DNA of 48,298 bases from Clostridia bacterium (lineage in GTDB: Bacteria; Bacillota; Sulfobacillia; SLMV01): assembly GCA_003552525.1 (NCBI GenBank), contig PUNF01000098.1, positions 1 through 48,298 on the forward strand, written 5' to 3'. Shown in pieces: positions 7,693 to 16,008 of the stretch. A model generated the notes under the pieces. It made no database searches. It saw nothing but the letters and a program-made list of their open reading frames with translations, and had not been told where the DNA came from. Position 1 is the first letter of the stretch; every line of letters begins with the position of its first letter. The position numbers and the translations under genes were made by a program.

Positions 7693-8718
7693 ATGGATGA
7701 CAGGGGTATGCGCAAGTTCAAAGCCGTATTCGTTCTCGCCGTGGTGTTGGCGCTGGTCTCGTGTACCTGGCCGGCTGCCGATCCGTCGGACCAGCGAGTC
7801 GAGGACCGGTTGACCCCGGAGGAGCCGGTGGACGAACCCGCTGAGAACGCCACTGCAGATGATTGCAGCCCGGAGGATCACGCGTCCGTCGCGAACGAGG
7901 AGCTCCCGGCGCTCGAGATCGAGATGGAAGTTTGGCCGGAACGAATCGCGCGAGGAGAATACGCGATTGTCAGGCTTGGCGATGTTCCCTCGGAAGGGGA
8001 GACTCGCGTGCGATTTGCCGGCACGTGGTGGGATACCCATTGCTGGGAGGACGAGGCCCGGATTGTCGTCGTACCCGCTAGCTACCACATGGAACCCGGG
8101 ATGCACTTGGTGGAGGCAAGAACGCGTGGGCTTGATCAGAAGGGAGTCGCGTATGCCTGGGTTCACGTGCTCGAAGGAGAATTTGAAACCCAGCATCTTA
8201 CGGTCGATGCAGAGCTCCGATCGAAACGCAGTCCGGACTTGTGGCGGGAGGATCGGGTGCACTTTGCCCGTGCGCGCGGCACAACGCATCCAATTCCCCT
8301 ATGGGAACATGGTGCGTTCTATACTCCCCTCGAAGGTCGTCTCACGTCTTCCTTCGGACTCCTTCGCTACATCAACGAGGAGCCAGCCGGTCGCCACTCG
8401 GGCATCGACATCGCAGCTCCCCAGGGCACACCCATTGTTGCTGCGGCCGACGGAGTGGTGTCACTGGCGATGTCACTGCACGTCACGGGGGAGACCATCG
8501 TCATTGATCATGGGCTGAACCTGTTTGGCTGCTACTATCACCTGAGTGAACTATGGGTAGAGGAGGGAGATACCATACGCGCGGGTGAGACCATCGGCTT
8601 GGTCGGTTCCACCGGTTTCTCCACCGGTCCCCACTTGCACTACACGGCTAGCATTGGCGACATTCCCGTCGATCCGCAGCTATGGTTTGATGGTGATCCC
8701 CTCCGTTTTCTTCCCTAA
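7693..8718 (+). CDS. M23 (LytM) peptidase lipoprotein
   Basis: About 341 residues from ATG 7693 (SD GGAAGGGG); the ORF track start at 7636 adds an Arg-rich stretch unlike a signal. The N terminus is a lipoprotein signal with lipobox 'LALVSC', followed by an acidic Pro-rich linker. The C-terminal LytM domain (about residues 215-335) has the zinc ligands H-x3-D in 'HSGIDIAAPQGTP' and HxH in 'GPHLHYTA', plus 'YYHLSE', so it should be an active endopeptidase cleaving peptidoglycan cross-bridges. The middle region (about 60-200) resembles an immunoglobulin-like, possibly wall-binding domain. It stands alone and is anchored outside the membrane. Confidence 0.88.
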   Translation: MDDRGMRKFKAVFVLAVVLALVSCTWPAADPSDQRVEDRLTPEEPVDEPAENATADDCSPEDHASVANEELPALEIEMEVWPERIARGEYAIVRLGDVPSEGETRVRFAGTWWDTHCWEDEARIVVVPASYHMEPGMHLVEARTRGLDQKGVAYAWVHVLEGEFETQHLTVDAELRSKRSPDLWREDRVHFARARGTTHPIPLWEHGAFYTPLEGRLTSSFGLLRYINEEPAGRHSGIDIAAPQGTPIVAAADGVVSLAMSLHVTGETIVIDHGLNLFGCYYHLSELWVEEGDTIRAGETIGLVGSTGFSTGPHLHYTASIGDIPVDPQLWFDGDPLRFLP

Positions 8719-8827
8719 CGCCGCTGCGTGGTATTTCCGGTGTGCTCTCCAGTGGAGATCGTGGAGATCGGAAACCATTGGTGCGCCCAACGCGCGGACA
8801 GTCACATATCCCGCCGATCCCCGCATT

Positions 8828-8878
8828 CATTGGTGCAGAAGATCTATGTCCAACATTGGTGCAGAGACCTATGTCCAA
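8828..8878. repeat. Tandem direct repeat, two copies of about 25 bp
   Basis: Copy 1 (8828-8853) and copy 2 (8854-8878) share 'CATTGGTGCAGA' and 'CTATGTCCAA', with one base inserted and one changed between them. They abut exactly. A partial copy, 'CATTGGTGC', occurs at 8776. They could be a remnant of a mobile element end or an iteron-like protein binding array. Confidence 0.75.
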
Positions 8879-8886
8879 ATGGAAAC

Positions 8887-8912
8887 GGCCGCAACCCGTG
8901 AAAGCTGCGGCC
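8887..8912 (+). terminator. Hairpin downstream of the M23 lipoprotein gene
   Basis: GGCCGCA (8887-8893) pairs perfectly with TGCGGCC (8906-8912) across a 12-base loop. No U run follows, so it is a weak candidate terminator. Confidence 0.35.
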
Positions 8913-8979
8913 ATGCTATGCATACACGATCTCGCCAGTCGCGCTTCCTTTCGTGTGGCGGATGCCTCCGAACCGATCA

Positions 8980-9031
8980 GAGCCCCCGAAGCCAGCGAAA
9001 TCGCTGGGGGATCGAGGGAGTGAGGGGGCTC
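8980..9031 (-). terminator. Nested hairpin downstream of prsA
   Basis: Outer arms GAGCCCCC/GGGGGCTC (8980-8987, 9024-9031) enclose a tight inner stem CCAGCG-AAAT-CGCTGG (8992-9007). It lies 26 bases past the prsA stop on the minus strand. There is no clear U tract. Confidence 0.45.
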
Positions 9032-9056
9032 CGAATCCTCGTGTATGACCCGACCC

Positions 9057-9953
9057 CTATTGCCCCCATACCTCCGCGTATTCGGGCTTGTGGATCTGAA
9101 CACGAGCCTCGGTCCGCAGCTCGTCGAGGATTTCCTGCCCGGGGCGTGCCTGGGTTTCCTTGAAGGCCTCGGCTACGCGCTCTTTTACCTCATCGAATTC
9201 CGCGGGACGGCCCTCCTGCCGATCCGTTACCTTGATGACGTGGAATCCGGCATAACTCTCGACGGGCTCGGAGATTTCACCCACGTCTGTCCCGAACGCA
9301 GCGTCTTCGAAGGAGGGGTCCATTTCGTTATAACCAAAAAACCCCAGGTCGCCGCCCTGCTCGGCACTCCCTGGATCCTGCGAATGCATGCGCGCGAGGT
9401 CCCCAAAGTCAGCGCCTTCATCGAGCAGGTCAATCATGTGCCAGGCGGAGGGTTCGTCGGGTACGAGAATGTGAGAAGCCCGCACTTCATCACGGTAATC
9501 AAATTGCTCGCGGTTGTCGGAGAAGTATTCGTACAGCCGCTCCTCGCTGGTGTCGATCTCCGCGAAGCGGATGTTATCGAGCGCGATGGAAATGGCGAGA
9601 TTATATCGGAAGCTTGCGTCATTCATGCCGTATTGGGCGAGGAATTGGGAGTAACCCAGCTCACCAAACTGTTCTAGGATATCATCGATTTCCGCATCGA
9701 TGTCTTCCTCGGTTGGAGCCAGCCCTTGTTCTTCGGCTGCCGACATGGCGATCTCGTAGATAATCATGGTACGTAGTGCTTCTTCCCCGTACATATTTTC
9801 GAGCTGCTGCGAAAACTCGGACTGGTCGATCTCCGTTCCCTGCACGGTCGCAACGGTTGTTGGAGGCCCACCTTGGCTGGCATACCACGCCACCGTGGAT
9901 CCGACCAGAGCAACCGCTATGACAACGGCGAGAATGAGCCGATGCTTCTTCAA
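9057..9953 (-). CDS. prsA: Parvulin-type peptidyl-prolyl isomerase, PrsA/SurA-like, exported
   Basis: 298 residues from TTG 9953, preceded by a G-run. The ORF track version (501 aa) extends through the arsR promoter region and is not real. The N terminus 'KKHRLILAVVIAVALVGST' is a membrane anchor or signal without a clear lipobox Cys, unlike Bacillus PrsA, which is a lipoprotein. A SurA_N-like chaperone segment (about 40-150) is followed by a PpiC rotamase domain (about 165-260: 'VRASHILVPDE', 'GGDLGFFGYNEMDPSFEDAAF', 'GFHVIKVTDRQEG'). It helps fold exported proteins at the membrane surface. It stands alone, divergent from the arsR cassette. Confidence 0.88.
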   Translation of the reverse strand: MKKHRLILAVVIAVALVGSTVAWYASQGGPPTTVATVQGTEIDQSEFSQQLENMYGEEALRTMIIYEIAMSAAEEQGLAPTEEDIDAEIDDILEQFGELGYSQFLAQYGMNDASFRYNLAISIALDNIRFAEIDTSEERLYEYFSDNREQFDYRDEVRASHILVPDEPSAWHMIDLLDEGADFGDLARMHSQDPGSAEQGGDLGFFGYNEMDPSFEDAAFGTDVGEISEPVESYAGFHVIKVTDRQEGRPAEFDEVKERVAEAFKETQARPGQEILDELRTEARVQIHKPEYAEVWGQ

Positions 9954-10071
9954 TTGATTTCCCCCCAAGAAATGGTGGCCACATCGAACCGAATCGAGCG
10001 GACAACAAAGTGTACGCCCAGTGTACACGTAGGCCCCTTGGCCCACAAGACGTTGCGCTTCCCAAAGCCCG

Positions 10072-10103
10072 TTGACAAGTGTATTCTTATATGGGAATAT
10101 ACT
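10072..10103 (+). promoter_or_regulatory. arsR promoter overlapped by an ArsR-type operator
   Basis: TTGACA (10072-10077) is a perfect -35. The -10 lies in GAATATACT (10095-10103). The spacer and -10 are covered by an inverted repeat AGTGTATTC-N8-GAATATACT (10078-10103) with one mismatch, which resembles ArsR/SmtB-family operators. A repressor bound here would block the promoter of its own gene and the permease. Confidence 0.7.
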
Positions 10104-10120
10104 TACCGGAGATGATGTAC

Positions 10121-10435
10121 ATGTACTCGCATCTAGAGAATAAAGCCAATTTGGCGCGCGCGGTTGCGAATCCAACCCGCATCGCGATCTTGGAATTGCT
10201 CCTTGCCCGAGGAGAGGTTTGCGTATGCGATATTGCCGTGGAGGTGGGTGTGTCTCAGCCATCTGCATCGAAACACTTGGGGCTATTGCGTAATCGTGGC
10301 CTTGTGCTGCACCGCAAGGATGGACTGCGCGTATTGTATCGATTGAGCGACAATTCTGTACGTATCTTGATAGAGACCCTGGGTGAGATCGCCGGTGATT
10401 TGAAGGCGCAAATGAGAGAGGTTGTTGATCGTTGA
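10121..10435 (+). CDS. arsR: ArsR/SmtB-family metalloregulator
   Basis: About 104 residues from ATG 10121, which has CCGGAG nine bases upstream; ATG 10112 or 10115 lie too close to it. The winged HTH is complete. The helix-alpha-3 metal site reads 'GEVCVCDIA', matching the ELCVCDL motif of arsenite/antimonite or Cd/Pb sensors, and the recognition helix is 'SQPSASKHLGLLRNRGLV'. It should release its own promoter when thiophilic metal(loid) binds. The stop overlaps the permease start (TTGA), so they are coupled. Confidence 0.9.
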   Translation: MYSHLENKANLARAVANPTRIAILELLLARGEVCVCDIAVEVGVSQPSASKHLGLLRNRGLVLHRKDGLRVLYRLSDNSVRILIETLGEIAGDLKAQMREVVDR

Positions 10436-11643
10436 AGGACGTTTTCGAGCGCATATCGGCATACTGGCGTAATACCGAAGTACGGATCTTCCTGCTGATC
10501 GCCTCGGTTTTCTCCGTGGTATACTTTGCGCCGCTTGAGGATCCGCGGGTTTCGGCATCCATCCTGGAGGCTTTCTACATGCTCCAGTATTATGCCCGTG
10601 AGCACGTACTCTTCTGCCTGATTCCAGCATTCTTCGTTGCCGGTGCCATCGCCAACTTTGTCTCCCAAGGCGCCGTGATACGCTACTTCGGTTCGGATGC
10701 CCCCGCATGGCTATCCTACTCGGTAGCCTCGGTCTCCGGTGCGGTGCTGGCGGTGTGCTCCTGTACGGTACTGCCGTTGTTCTCTGGCATCTATAAGCGC
10801 GGTGCAGGCGTCGGTCCAGCGTGCGCTTTCCTCTATTCCGGACCGGCGATTAACGTGCTTGCGATTATATTGACCGCTCGCGTGCTGGGATGGCAACTCG
10901 GGTTGGCACGCGCGATTGCGGCAGTGGTTTTTGCCTTTGTTGTTGGTTTGACCATGTCCCTGTTGTACGGGCAGGACGATGCACAACGAACGGCCGATAT
11001 TCCACAGGATGCGTACGCGGAAGAAGAGGTGCGAGCGCCATGGCAAAACCTGGTGTTCTTCATTACCTTGATACTCATCCTCGTTTTTGCGGCCTGGAGT
11101 CGTCCCGACGCTGTCGGTGGGCTGTGGTATGTGATTTTCCAGTGGAAATGGTACTTCGTGGGTGCACTACTCGCGTTGTTGGCGTACACCTTGGTTAGAT
11201 GGTTCGCTCCAGAGGAAAGAATCTATTGGGTGGAGTCCACTTGGGACTTCACCAAGCAAATCTTACCGCTGCTTTTCGTGGGCGTGTTGATCGCCGGTTT
11301 GCTCATGGGGCGTCCGGAAACCGAAGCGGGGCTTATTCCGGCGAATTACGTTGCCGGTCTCGTGGGAGGGAATTCATTGACGGCGAACTTGGCGGCCTCC
11401 GTACTCGGTGCGTTCATGTATTTTGCGACTCTCACCGAGGTGCCGATTCTACAAGGACTCTTGGGGCTTGGAATGGGACCAGGCCCTGCTTTGGCACTAC
11501 TGCTCGCCGGACCGGCACTGAGCCTGCCGAACATGTTGGTCATCCGGAGCGTGATCGGTACACGCCGTACAGCAGTATTCGTCGCGTTGGTCGTAGCACT
11601 GGCGACGGTGAGCGGATTGATTTATGGAGCGATCGTCGCCTAG
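10432..11643 (+). CDS. ArsP-like permease (DUF318/UPF0718, YraQ family)
   Basis: 403 residues with about 8-10 hydrophobic segments and the family signature 'CSCTVLPLFSGIYKRGAGVGPACAFLYSGPA' region near residue 105, repeated in weaker form as 'LTEVPILQGLLGLGMGPGPALALLLAGPALSLP'. This internal duplication is typical. Characterised relatives export trivalent organoarsenicals (ArsP), and others are of unknown role. The start is TTG inside the arsR stop. With ArsR upstream and a CPKC thioredoxin-like protein downstream, a metal(loid) efflux role is likely, but the substrate is not proven. Confidence 0.85.
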   Translation: MKDVFERISAYWRNTEVRIFLLIASVFSVVYFAPLEDPRVSASILEAFYMLQYYAREHVLFCLIPAFFVAGAIANFVSQGAVIRYFGSDAPAWLSYSVASVSGAVLAVCSCTVLPLFSGIYKRGAGVGPACAFLYSGPAINVLAIILTARVLGWQLGLARAIAAVVFAFVVGLTMSLLYGQDDAQRTADIPQDAYAEEEVRAPWQNLVFFITLILILVFAAWSRPDAVGGLWYVIFQWKWYFVGALLALLAYTLVRWFAPEERIYWVESTWDFTKQILPLLFVGVLIAGLLMGRPETEAGLIPANYVAGLVGGNSLTANLAASVLGAFMYFATLTEVPILQGLLGLGMGPGPALALLLAGPALSLPNMLVIRSVIGTRRTAVFVALVVALATVSGLIYGAIVA

Positions 11644-11708
11644 CAACGAGCGTTGGGAATGGCGACCGAAAGAGAAGACCGTGATTGAGGAAAGAGGGGT
11701 TGTGAACG

Positions 11709-11948
11709 ATGGAAATCACGATTTTTGGACCGGGTTGTCCAAAGTGCAAGACGATGGAGAAGAATGCACAGCAGGCCGTGGAAGAACTCGGATTGGATGC
11801 GACGGTAACGAAGGTCGAAGACCTCGATGTCATGGCAGAGCACGGCGTGATGATTACGCCGGCTTTGGCGATTGACGGGGACCTGGTGATCTCGGGGCGC
11901 GTTGCAAGCCCCAACCAGATCACGAAGATGATCGAAGATCGCACGTAG
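11709..11948 (+). CDS. Small thioredoxin-fold protein (redox-active disulfide protein 2 type)
   Basis: 79 residues with 'MEITIFGPGCPKCKTMEKNA', a CPKC active site near the N terminus, and the cis-Pro loop 'VMITPALAIDG'. It matches the compact thioredoxin-like family often encoded next to ArsR-permease pairs in anaerobes and thermophiles. It may reduce or bind the metal(loid) or keep regulator and permease thiols reduced; this is inferred from context. GAGGAAAGAGGGG lies upstream, and a strong terminator follows 11 bases after the stop. Confidence 0.88.
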   Translation: MEITIFGPGCPKCKTMEKNAQQAVEELGLDATVTKVEDLDVMAEHGVMITPALAIDGDLVISGRVASPNQITKMIEDRT

Positions 11949-11958
11949 ACACGTCCGT

Positions 11959-11983
11959 CCCGGGGGCGAAGGGCGCCCCCGGG
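11959..11983 (+). terminator. Terminator of the arsR-permease-thioredoxin cassette
   Basis: CCCGGGGGCG (11959-11968) pairs perfectly with CGCCCCCGGG (11974-11983) across a five-base loop and is followed by GTTCTT. Confidence 0.8.
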
Positions 11984-11987
11984 GTTC

Positions 11988-12016
11988 TTGACACGCTTCT
12001 CGGCGCTTACGATACT
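11988..12016 (+). promoter_or_regulatory. Promoter of the PEP carboxykinase gene
   Basis: A perfect TTGACA (11988-11993), a 17-base spacer and GATACT (12011-12016) lie directly after the terminator, about 54 bases before the pckA start. Confidence 0.75.
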
Positions 12017-12069
12017 TGGGGGGACGTGAGTACTCCTATCGGTTTCGCGCATGAGAGGGGCGGGCGTGT

Positions 12070-13587
12070 ATGGAGTGTTTTTCCCGGGAGATGTCATTCC
12101 CCGATGTCCTAGAGAATCCAGATGATGATAGCCTTTACCGATTATGTTCCCACGAAGCACAGGAGACTGTATATGGTAGCACCTGTTTTGTTACCCGGGT
12201 ACGGAATCGAAGTGCCCGGGATACTTACGTGGTGGATTCGGTGGAGCTGGGACGGCGGCAGCAGCCGATCGCAGAGTCCCGGGCGCGCGAAATCGCTGTC
12301 CAGGTTCACGAATACCTCGACGGGGAACCGGTCGTTCGCGTGGATCGCCGCATGGGCAACGGTAATGCAATGGGAGCGCACTGCCGCCTGTTTGTCACCC
12401 AGCTTCATGCACGATTGGCTTACATGTGGAAGCGATCATTATTCCCCCCCGGGGATCATTCGAAGACCCCTGACTTCGTCAGCGTGTATGTTCCTGAGTG
12501 GCCCGAAAGATTGATATTCGTTCACCCCGATGCCGGGGTCACATATATCCTGGGCACGGATTATTTCGGTGAAGCCAAGAAGTCTTTCCTTCGCATGGCC
12601 ATGTACCGGGAGAAACTGCGGGGGCGGCTGGGTTTTCACGCCGCCAGTAAGATTATTCGCGTATCGGACGCGAACGGGGAAATCCGCGACAACGGTTTCC
12701 TGATATTTGGCTTGAGTGGTACCGGCAAGACCACGCTTACGACGCACAACCATGGGCTTGAGGGCGACGAGCGGGTGCTTGTGCGCCAGGATGATGTCGT
12801 GATCATGGAAGAGACGGGATACTGCGCGGGTACCGAAAATGGCTTTTTCATCAAGACGGATGGCCTCGGAAACGATAGGCCGGATGATCCCATCTACCTG
12901 GCGGCGCAGAGTGCCCGCGCGATCTTCGAGAATGTGACACTCGATGAAAGAGGAGTGCCCGAGTTCAGTGATACCAAACTAACGGCAAATGGACGCGCGA
13001 TCATCCCGCGCAATGCCTTCGCATGTACAGATGAAGATATCGATCTGCCTGCCGTGCAAAACCTCGTCTTCATCACACGTCGAAACGACATTCTCCCCCC
13101 CGTCGCCCGGCTGACGCCCGAACAGGCCGCAGCGTATTTCATGCTTGGGGAATCCGTTGAGACCTCAGCCGGTGATCCCTCCTCGATCGGTCAGGCCCGT
13201 CGCGAAGTCGGAACCAATCCATTTATCATTGGGCCCGAGGCTGAAGAGGGCAATCGCTTCTTGCGCTTTTTGCGGATCAATCCGTCGATCGATTGCTACC
13301 TACTAAATACCGGGGCAGTCGGTGACACGGTGAAAATTTCGGTCCAGGATTCGGCGAATATCCTTGAGCAGATCGCGCGTGGCACGATTCGATGGGTGAT
13401 CGACGATGACTGGGGTTATGAAGTGCCGGTCGGGATCCGCGGTATGGACCTAGACGCGATACGGCCACAGAACTACTATGAACCGGCCGACTATTCTCGT
13501 CGTGTGAACGCATTGCGCCGTGAACGACGCGATTGGTTGAGTGCTTTCTTAGGACTGAACCCCGCTGTTACTTGTCTATTCGAGTGA
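12070..13587 (+). CDS. pckA: ATP-dependent phosphoenolpyruvate carboxykinase, divergent
   Basis: 505 residues, somewhat short for the family. It has the kinase P-loop 'GLSGTGKTTL' at about 214-223, and 'GTDYFGEAKKSFLRM' (about 162-176) matches the Mn-binding lysine segment of ATP-type PEPCK. The metal site region reads 'LVRQDDVVIMEETGYCAGTENGFFIKTDGL', not the canonical 'DDEHGW ... GCYAKTI', so this is a divergent subgroup. It interconverts oxaloacetate + ATP with PEP + CO2 + ADP, linking the C4 acids made by the kor-suc branch to gluconeogenesis. It has its own promoter. GTP specificity is unlikely given the fold signature. Confidence 0.85.
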   Translation: MECFSREMSFPDVLENPDDDSLYRLCSHEAQETVYGSTCFVTRVRNRSARDTYVVDSVELGRRQQPIAESRAREIAVQVHEYLDGEPVVRVDRRMGNGNAMGAHCRLFVTQLHARLAYMWKRSLFPPGDHSKTPDFVSVYVPEWPERLIFVHPDAGVTYILGTDYFGEAKKSFLRMAMYREKLRGRLGFHAASKIIRVSDANGEIRDNGFLIFGLSGTGKTTLTTHNHGLEGDERVLVRQDDVVIMEETGYCAGTENGFFIKTDGLGNDRPDDPIYLAAQSARAIFENVTLDERGVPEFSDTKLTANGRAIIPRNAFACTDEDIDLPAVQNLVFITRRNDILPPVARLTPEQAAAYFMLGESVETSAGDPSSIGQARREVGTNPFIIGPEAEEGNRFLRFLRINPSIDCYLLNTGAVGDTVKISVQDSANILEQIARGTIRWVIDDDWGYEVPVGIRGMDLDAIRPQNYYEPADYSRRVNALRRERRDWLSAFLGLNPAVTCLFE

Positions 13588-13662
13588 TGTTGGGGTTGTA
13601 ACGAGACGAGAGGATCGGTGAATCGTCGAGTTCACCAGTGGACGCTTGAAGGGGGCTGTCTG

Positions 13663-14538
13663 ATGTCGAGGATTATCTATATGAACGGCGATCTGGTGCC
13701 AGAAGAAGAAGCGACTATCTCGGTCTTTGACCACGGGTTTTTGTATGGTGACGGTGTCTTTGAGGGGATTCGTGCCTACGATGGCCGCATCTTCAGATTG
13801 AAGGAGCATATCGATCGTTTGTACGAATCTGCTCACTGCATTATGCTGGATATTCCCCTCACGCCCGAGGAGATGGAGCAGGCCGTGATCGATACGGTCA
13901 ACGCGAATGAGCTGTCCGATGCGTATATCCGCCTCGTGGTCTCGCGCGGTAAGGGTGATCTGGGCCTCAATCCCAAGAACTGTCCCGGCTGCCAGATCGT
14001 GATTATCGCCGGCAAGATCACCATTTTCCCCGAGGAACGCTATACGGAAGGCATCGAAGCCGTGACGGTTCCGACACGTCGCAACGTGGTCGGTGCACTG
14101 GACCCGAGGATCAAGTCGTTGAATTATCTCAACAACATCCTGGCACACATCGAAGCGGCCCGCGCCGGCGCCCGCGAGGCGCTCCTGTTGAACTCGGAAG
14201 GTTACGTGACCGAGGGTGCTGCCGACAATATCTTCGTCTATCGCCGTGGGATCCTTTGGACACCTCCCGTCTACGTGGGCATCCTGGAGGGGATCACGCG
14301 TGAGGCGGTCATGCGGTTGGCTCGCGAGGAGGGGATTCCGGTCGAAGAAAGTCCGATTACCCGGCATGATGTCTATACGAGTGACGAGTGCTTCGTGACG
14401 GGGACTGCAGCCGAGATCATGCCGATTGTCGAGGTCGACGGGCGGAGCATCGGTACGGGTAAGCCGGGCCCGCTTACCCAACAGTTAACCAGGAGATACC
14501 GGGAACTGGTCGTCGAGGAGGGTGCGCCCCTGTCCTAG
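13663..14538 (+). CDS. ilvE: Branched-chain amino acid aminotransferase (class IV PLP)
   Basis: 291 residues from ATG 13663, with GAAGGGGG eight bases upstream; the ORF track start is 15 codons longer and lacks an SD. The N terminus 'IIYMNGDLVPEEEATISVFDHGFLYGDGVFEGIRAYDGRIF' spans the typical fold-IV start. The PLP lysine is in 'DPRIKSLNYLNNILA' and 'GYVTEGAADNIF' binds the cofactor phosphate. It makes Leu, Ile and Val from 2-oxoacids with glutamate. D-amino acid transaminase or 4-amino-4-deoxychorismate lyase are related, but the length and motifs favour IlvE. It is followed by a strong terminator. Confidence 0.9.
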   Translation: MSRIIYMNGDLVPEEEATISVFDHGFLYGDGVFEGIRAYDGRIFRLKEHIDRLYESAHCIMLDIPLTPEEMEQAVIDTVNANELSDAYIRLVVSRGKGDLGLNPKNCPGCQIVIIAGKITIFPEERYTEGIEAVTVPTRRNVVGALDPRIKSLNYLNNILAHIEAARAGAREALLLNSEGYVTEGAADNIFVYRRGILWTPPVYVGILEGITREAVMRLAREEGIPVEESPITRHDVYTSDECFVTGTAAEIMPIVEVDGRSIGTGKPGPLTQQLTRRYRELVVEEGAPLS

Positions 14539-14571
14539 GCGTTCGCAACCTCCTGTTCTCGAACGAAAATG

Positions 14572-14611
14572 AAGGGTTCGTCCGCTCGAAAGAGGCGGAT
14601 GAACCCTTTTT
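14572..14611 (+). terminator. Rho-independent terminator of ilvE
   Basis: AAGGGTTCGTCCGC (14572-14585) pairs with GCGGATGAACCCTT (14595-14608) with one G-U pair, followed by a T tract to 14611. It lies three bases from the kinase gene stop on the other strand, so it may also serve that side. Confidence 0.9.
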
Positions 14612-14613
14612 CG

Positions 14614-16005
14614 TTAAGGTGGCAGCACAATCGTGAACCGTGCCCCGCCCAGTAGTGTGGAATCGTCGACGGACACTTCACCGCCATGTGCCTTTACAAC
14701 CTGCTCGACGATCGACAGACCGATGCCCGATCCGCCGGATTGACGCTCGCGTGCCTTGTCGACCCGGTAGAATCGTTCGAAAACCCGTGCACGGTGAGCC
14801 GGGGGTACTCCTGGCCCGTTGTCCTCGACGGTTACCCGCATCCCGTTCCCGGTAGAATCGATGCGAACCTCAATACGTCCGTCTTCTCGTGTAACGTGCT
14901 TGATGGCGTTTTGCAACAGGTTTTCGATGGCCGTTCCCAGCCATTCGGGTTCCACTGGCCATCTTGCATCATCATGGATGTGAATGGGCACATTTGCGCT
15001 CTCGGGGAAGCGCTTGTGAACCCGGTTTATTGCGTCCCGAACGATCTGCGCGATACTCGTCGGTCGGCGGATGAATCCCGCGCGTAGTGTTTGTGAAGCA
15101 CTGAGCATCGTGAGACCATCTGCGAGCTGATCCAACCGGTCAATTTCGTGATCGATTCCTTCGAGAAATTCCCGGCGCAGGCTCGGATCCGCATCGGGAT
15201 CTTCGAGCAGTCCTTGCGTAAGAGCCCTCAGCGAAGCCAGGGGTGATCGAATCTCGTGCGAGGCGTTATCGACGAACATTCTCCGGATTCGATCCTCGTG
15301 TTCGAGGGATCGAACCAGGTGCTCGAATGCGCGGCCGAGATCGCCAACCTCATCGCTGCTTTGTGGGGCGCGGAAACTCCTGTCCCACCGACCGGCGGCG
15401 AGACGGTGGGCGGCTCGTGCCAGGTTGCGCAAGGGCGCCGTGAGATTGGAAGTAAGCACGTACGCGACAATCGCCGCCGCGATTGCTCCTGTTCCGGCGC
15501 CGTAGATCAGCAATCTCCGGGTATGCAAAATTTCCTCGTACACCGAATCCACGTTTGCGGAGACGAAGGTGGCGCCGATTATGGACTCGGAAGAAAAGAC
15601 TGGAACGGCGGCATACATCAGTGCTCCCTGGTGGCGGGGCAACATGCGCGTCGTCGAATCCCCTGCGAGTGCGCGTTGCGCGACCTCGTCCGCGATTACG
15701 CGGTCCTGCATTTCGCCGAATCCGTCGGCAAGGACTCTCCCGCTGCGATCTAGGTATAGCACCCGGGCACCCACGCCCGTAGTCATGTCTCGGCTTACCT
15801 GTCGCAACATGCTGCGTTCTGATGGATGGAAGATCCCCGACGCTTCATCGGCCGCGATATTTGCGGACATGAGAAGGGATGAAGCCTTCTCAGCTTCTAG
15901 GTTCTGCTGCATCCTAAGCAGGACGAAACTTCCCGCAAGGATGATCGCCACGAAAATGGCGGCGAAATACGCGAGAACAAGACGGGTGCGCAGTGATCGA
16001 AGCAT
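14614..16005 (-). CDS. Membrane sensor histidine kinase
   Basis: 463 residues. TM1 lies at about 8-30, an extracytoplasmic sensor of about 130 residues follows, TM2 is near 165-185, and a HAMP domain ('LTSNLTAPLRNLARAAHRLAAG') comes next. HisKA has the phosphoacceptor in 'DNASHEIRSPLASL'. HATPase_c has 'NLLQNAIKH', 'DNGPGVP' and 'GGSGIGLSIV'. All catalytic boxes are intact. It is downstream of and three bases from its response regulator. The signal is unknown; the sensor region resembles a PAS/CACHE-like fold only in length. Confidence 0.92.
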   Translation of the reverse strand: MLRSLRTRLVLAYFAAIFVAIILAGSFVLLRMQQNLEAEKASSLLMSANIAADEASGIFHPSERSMLRQVSRDMTTGVGARVLYLDRSGRVLADGFGEMQDRVIADEVAQRALAGDSTTRMLPRHQGALMYAAVPVFSSESIIGATFVSANVDSVYEEILHTRRLLIYGAGTGAIAAAIVAYVLTSNLTAPLRNLARAAHRLAAGRWDRSFRAPQSSDEVGDLGRAFEHLVRSLEHEDRIRRMFVDNASHEIRSPLASLRALTQGLLEDPDADPSLRREFLEGIDHEIDRLDQLADGLTMLSASQTLRAGFIRRPTSIAQIVRDAINRVHKRFPESANVPIHIHDDARWPVEPEWLGTAIENLLQNAIKHVTREDGRIEVRIDSTGNGMRVTVEDNGPGVPPAHRARVFERFYRVDKARERQSGGSGIGLSIVEQVVKAHGGEVSVDDSTLLGGARFTIVLPP

Positions 16006-16008
16006 GGG

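Larger units (their letters stand above)
8719..9056. other. Intergenic region between convergent M23 and prsA genes
   Basis: These 338 bases hold no credible gene. They contain a tandem direct repeat, an imperfect third copy of 'CATTGGTGC' at 8776, and two hairpins, all listed separately. The sequence composition is otherwise like its surroundings. Confidence 0.5.

Noticed and set aside
9954-10562. N-terminal extension of the prsA ORF (501-residue version)
   Set aside because: The extension is antisense to arsR and its promoter; the signal anchor begins right after TTG 9953.
13576-14481. 301-residue ORF on the minus strand
   Set aside because: It is antisense to ilvE, whose motifs, SD and terminator are clear; the minus product is His/Asp-rich with no domain.
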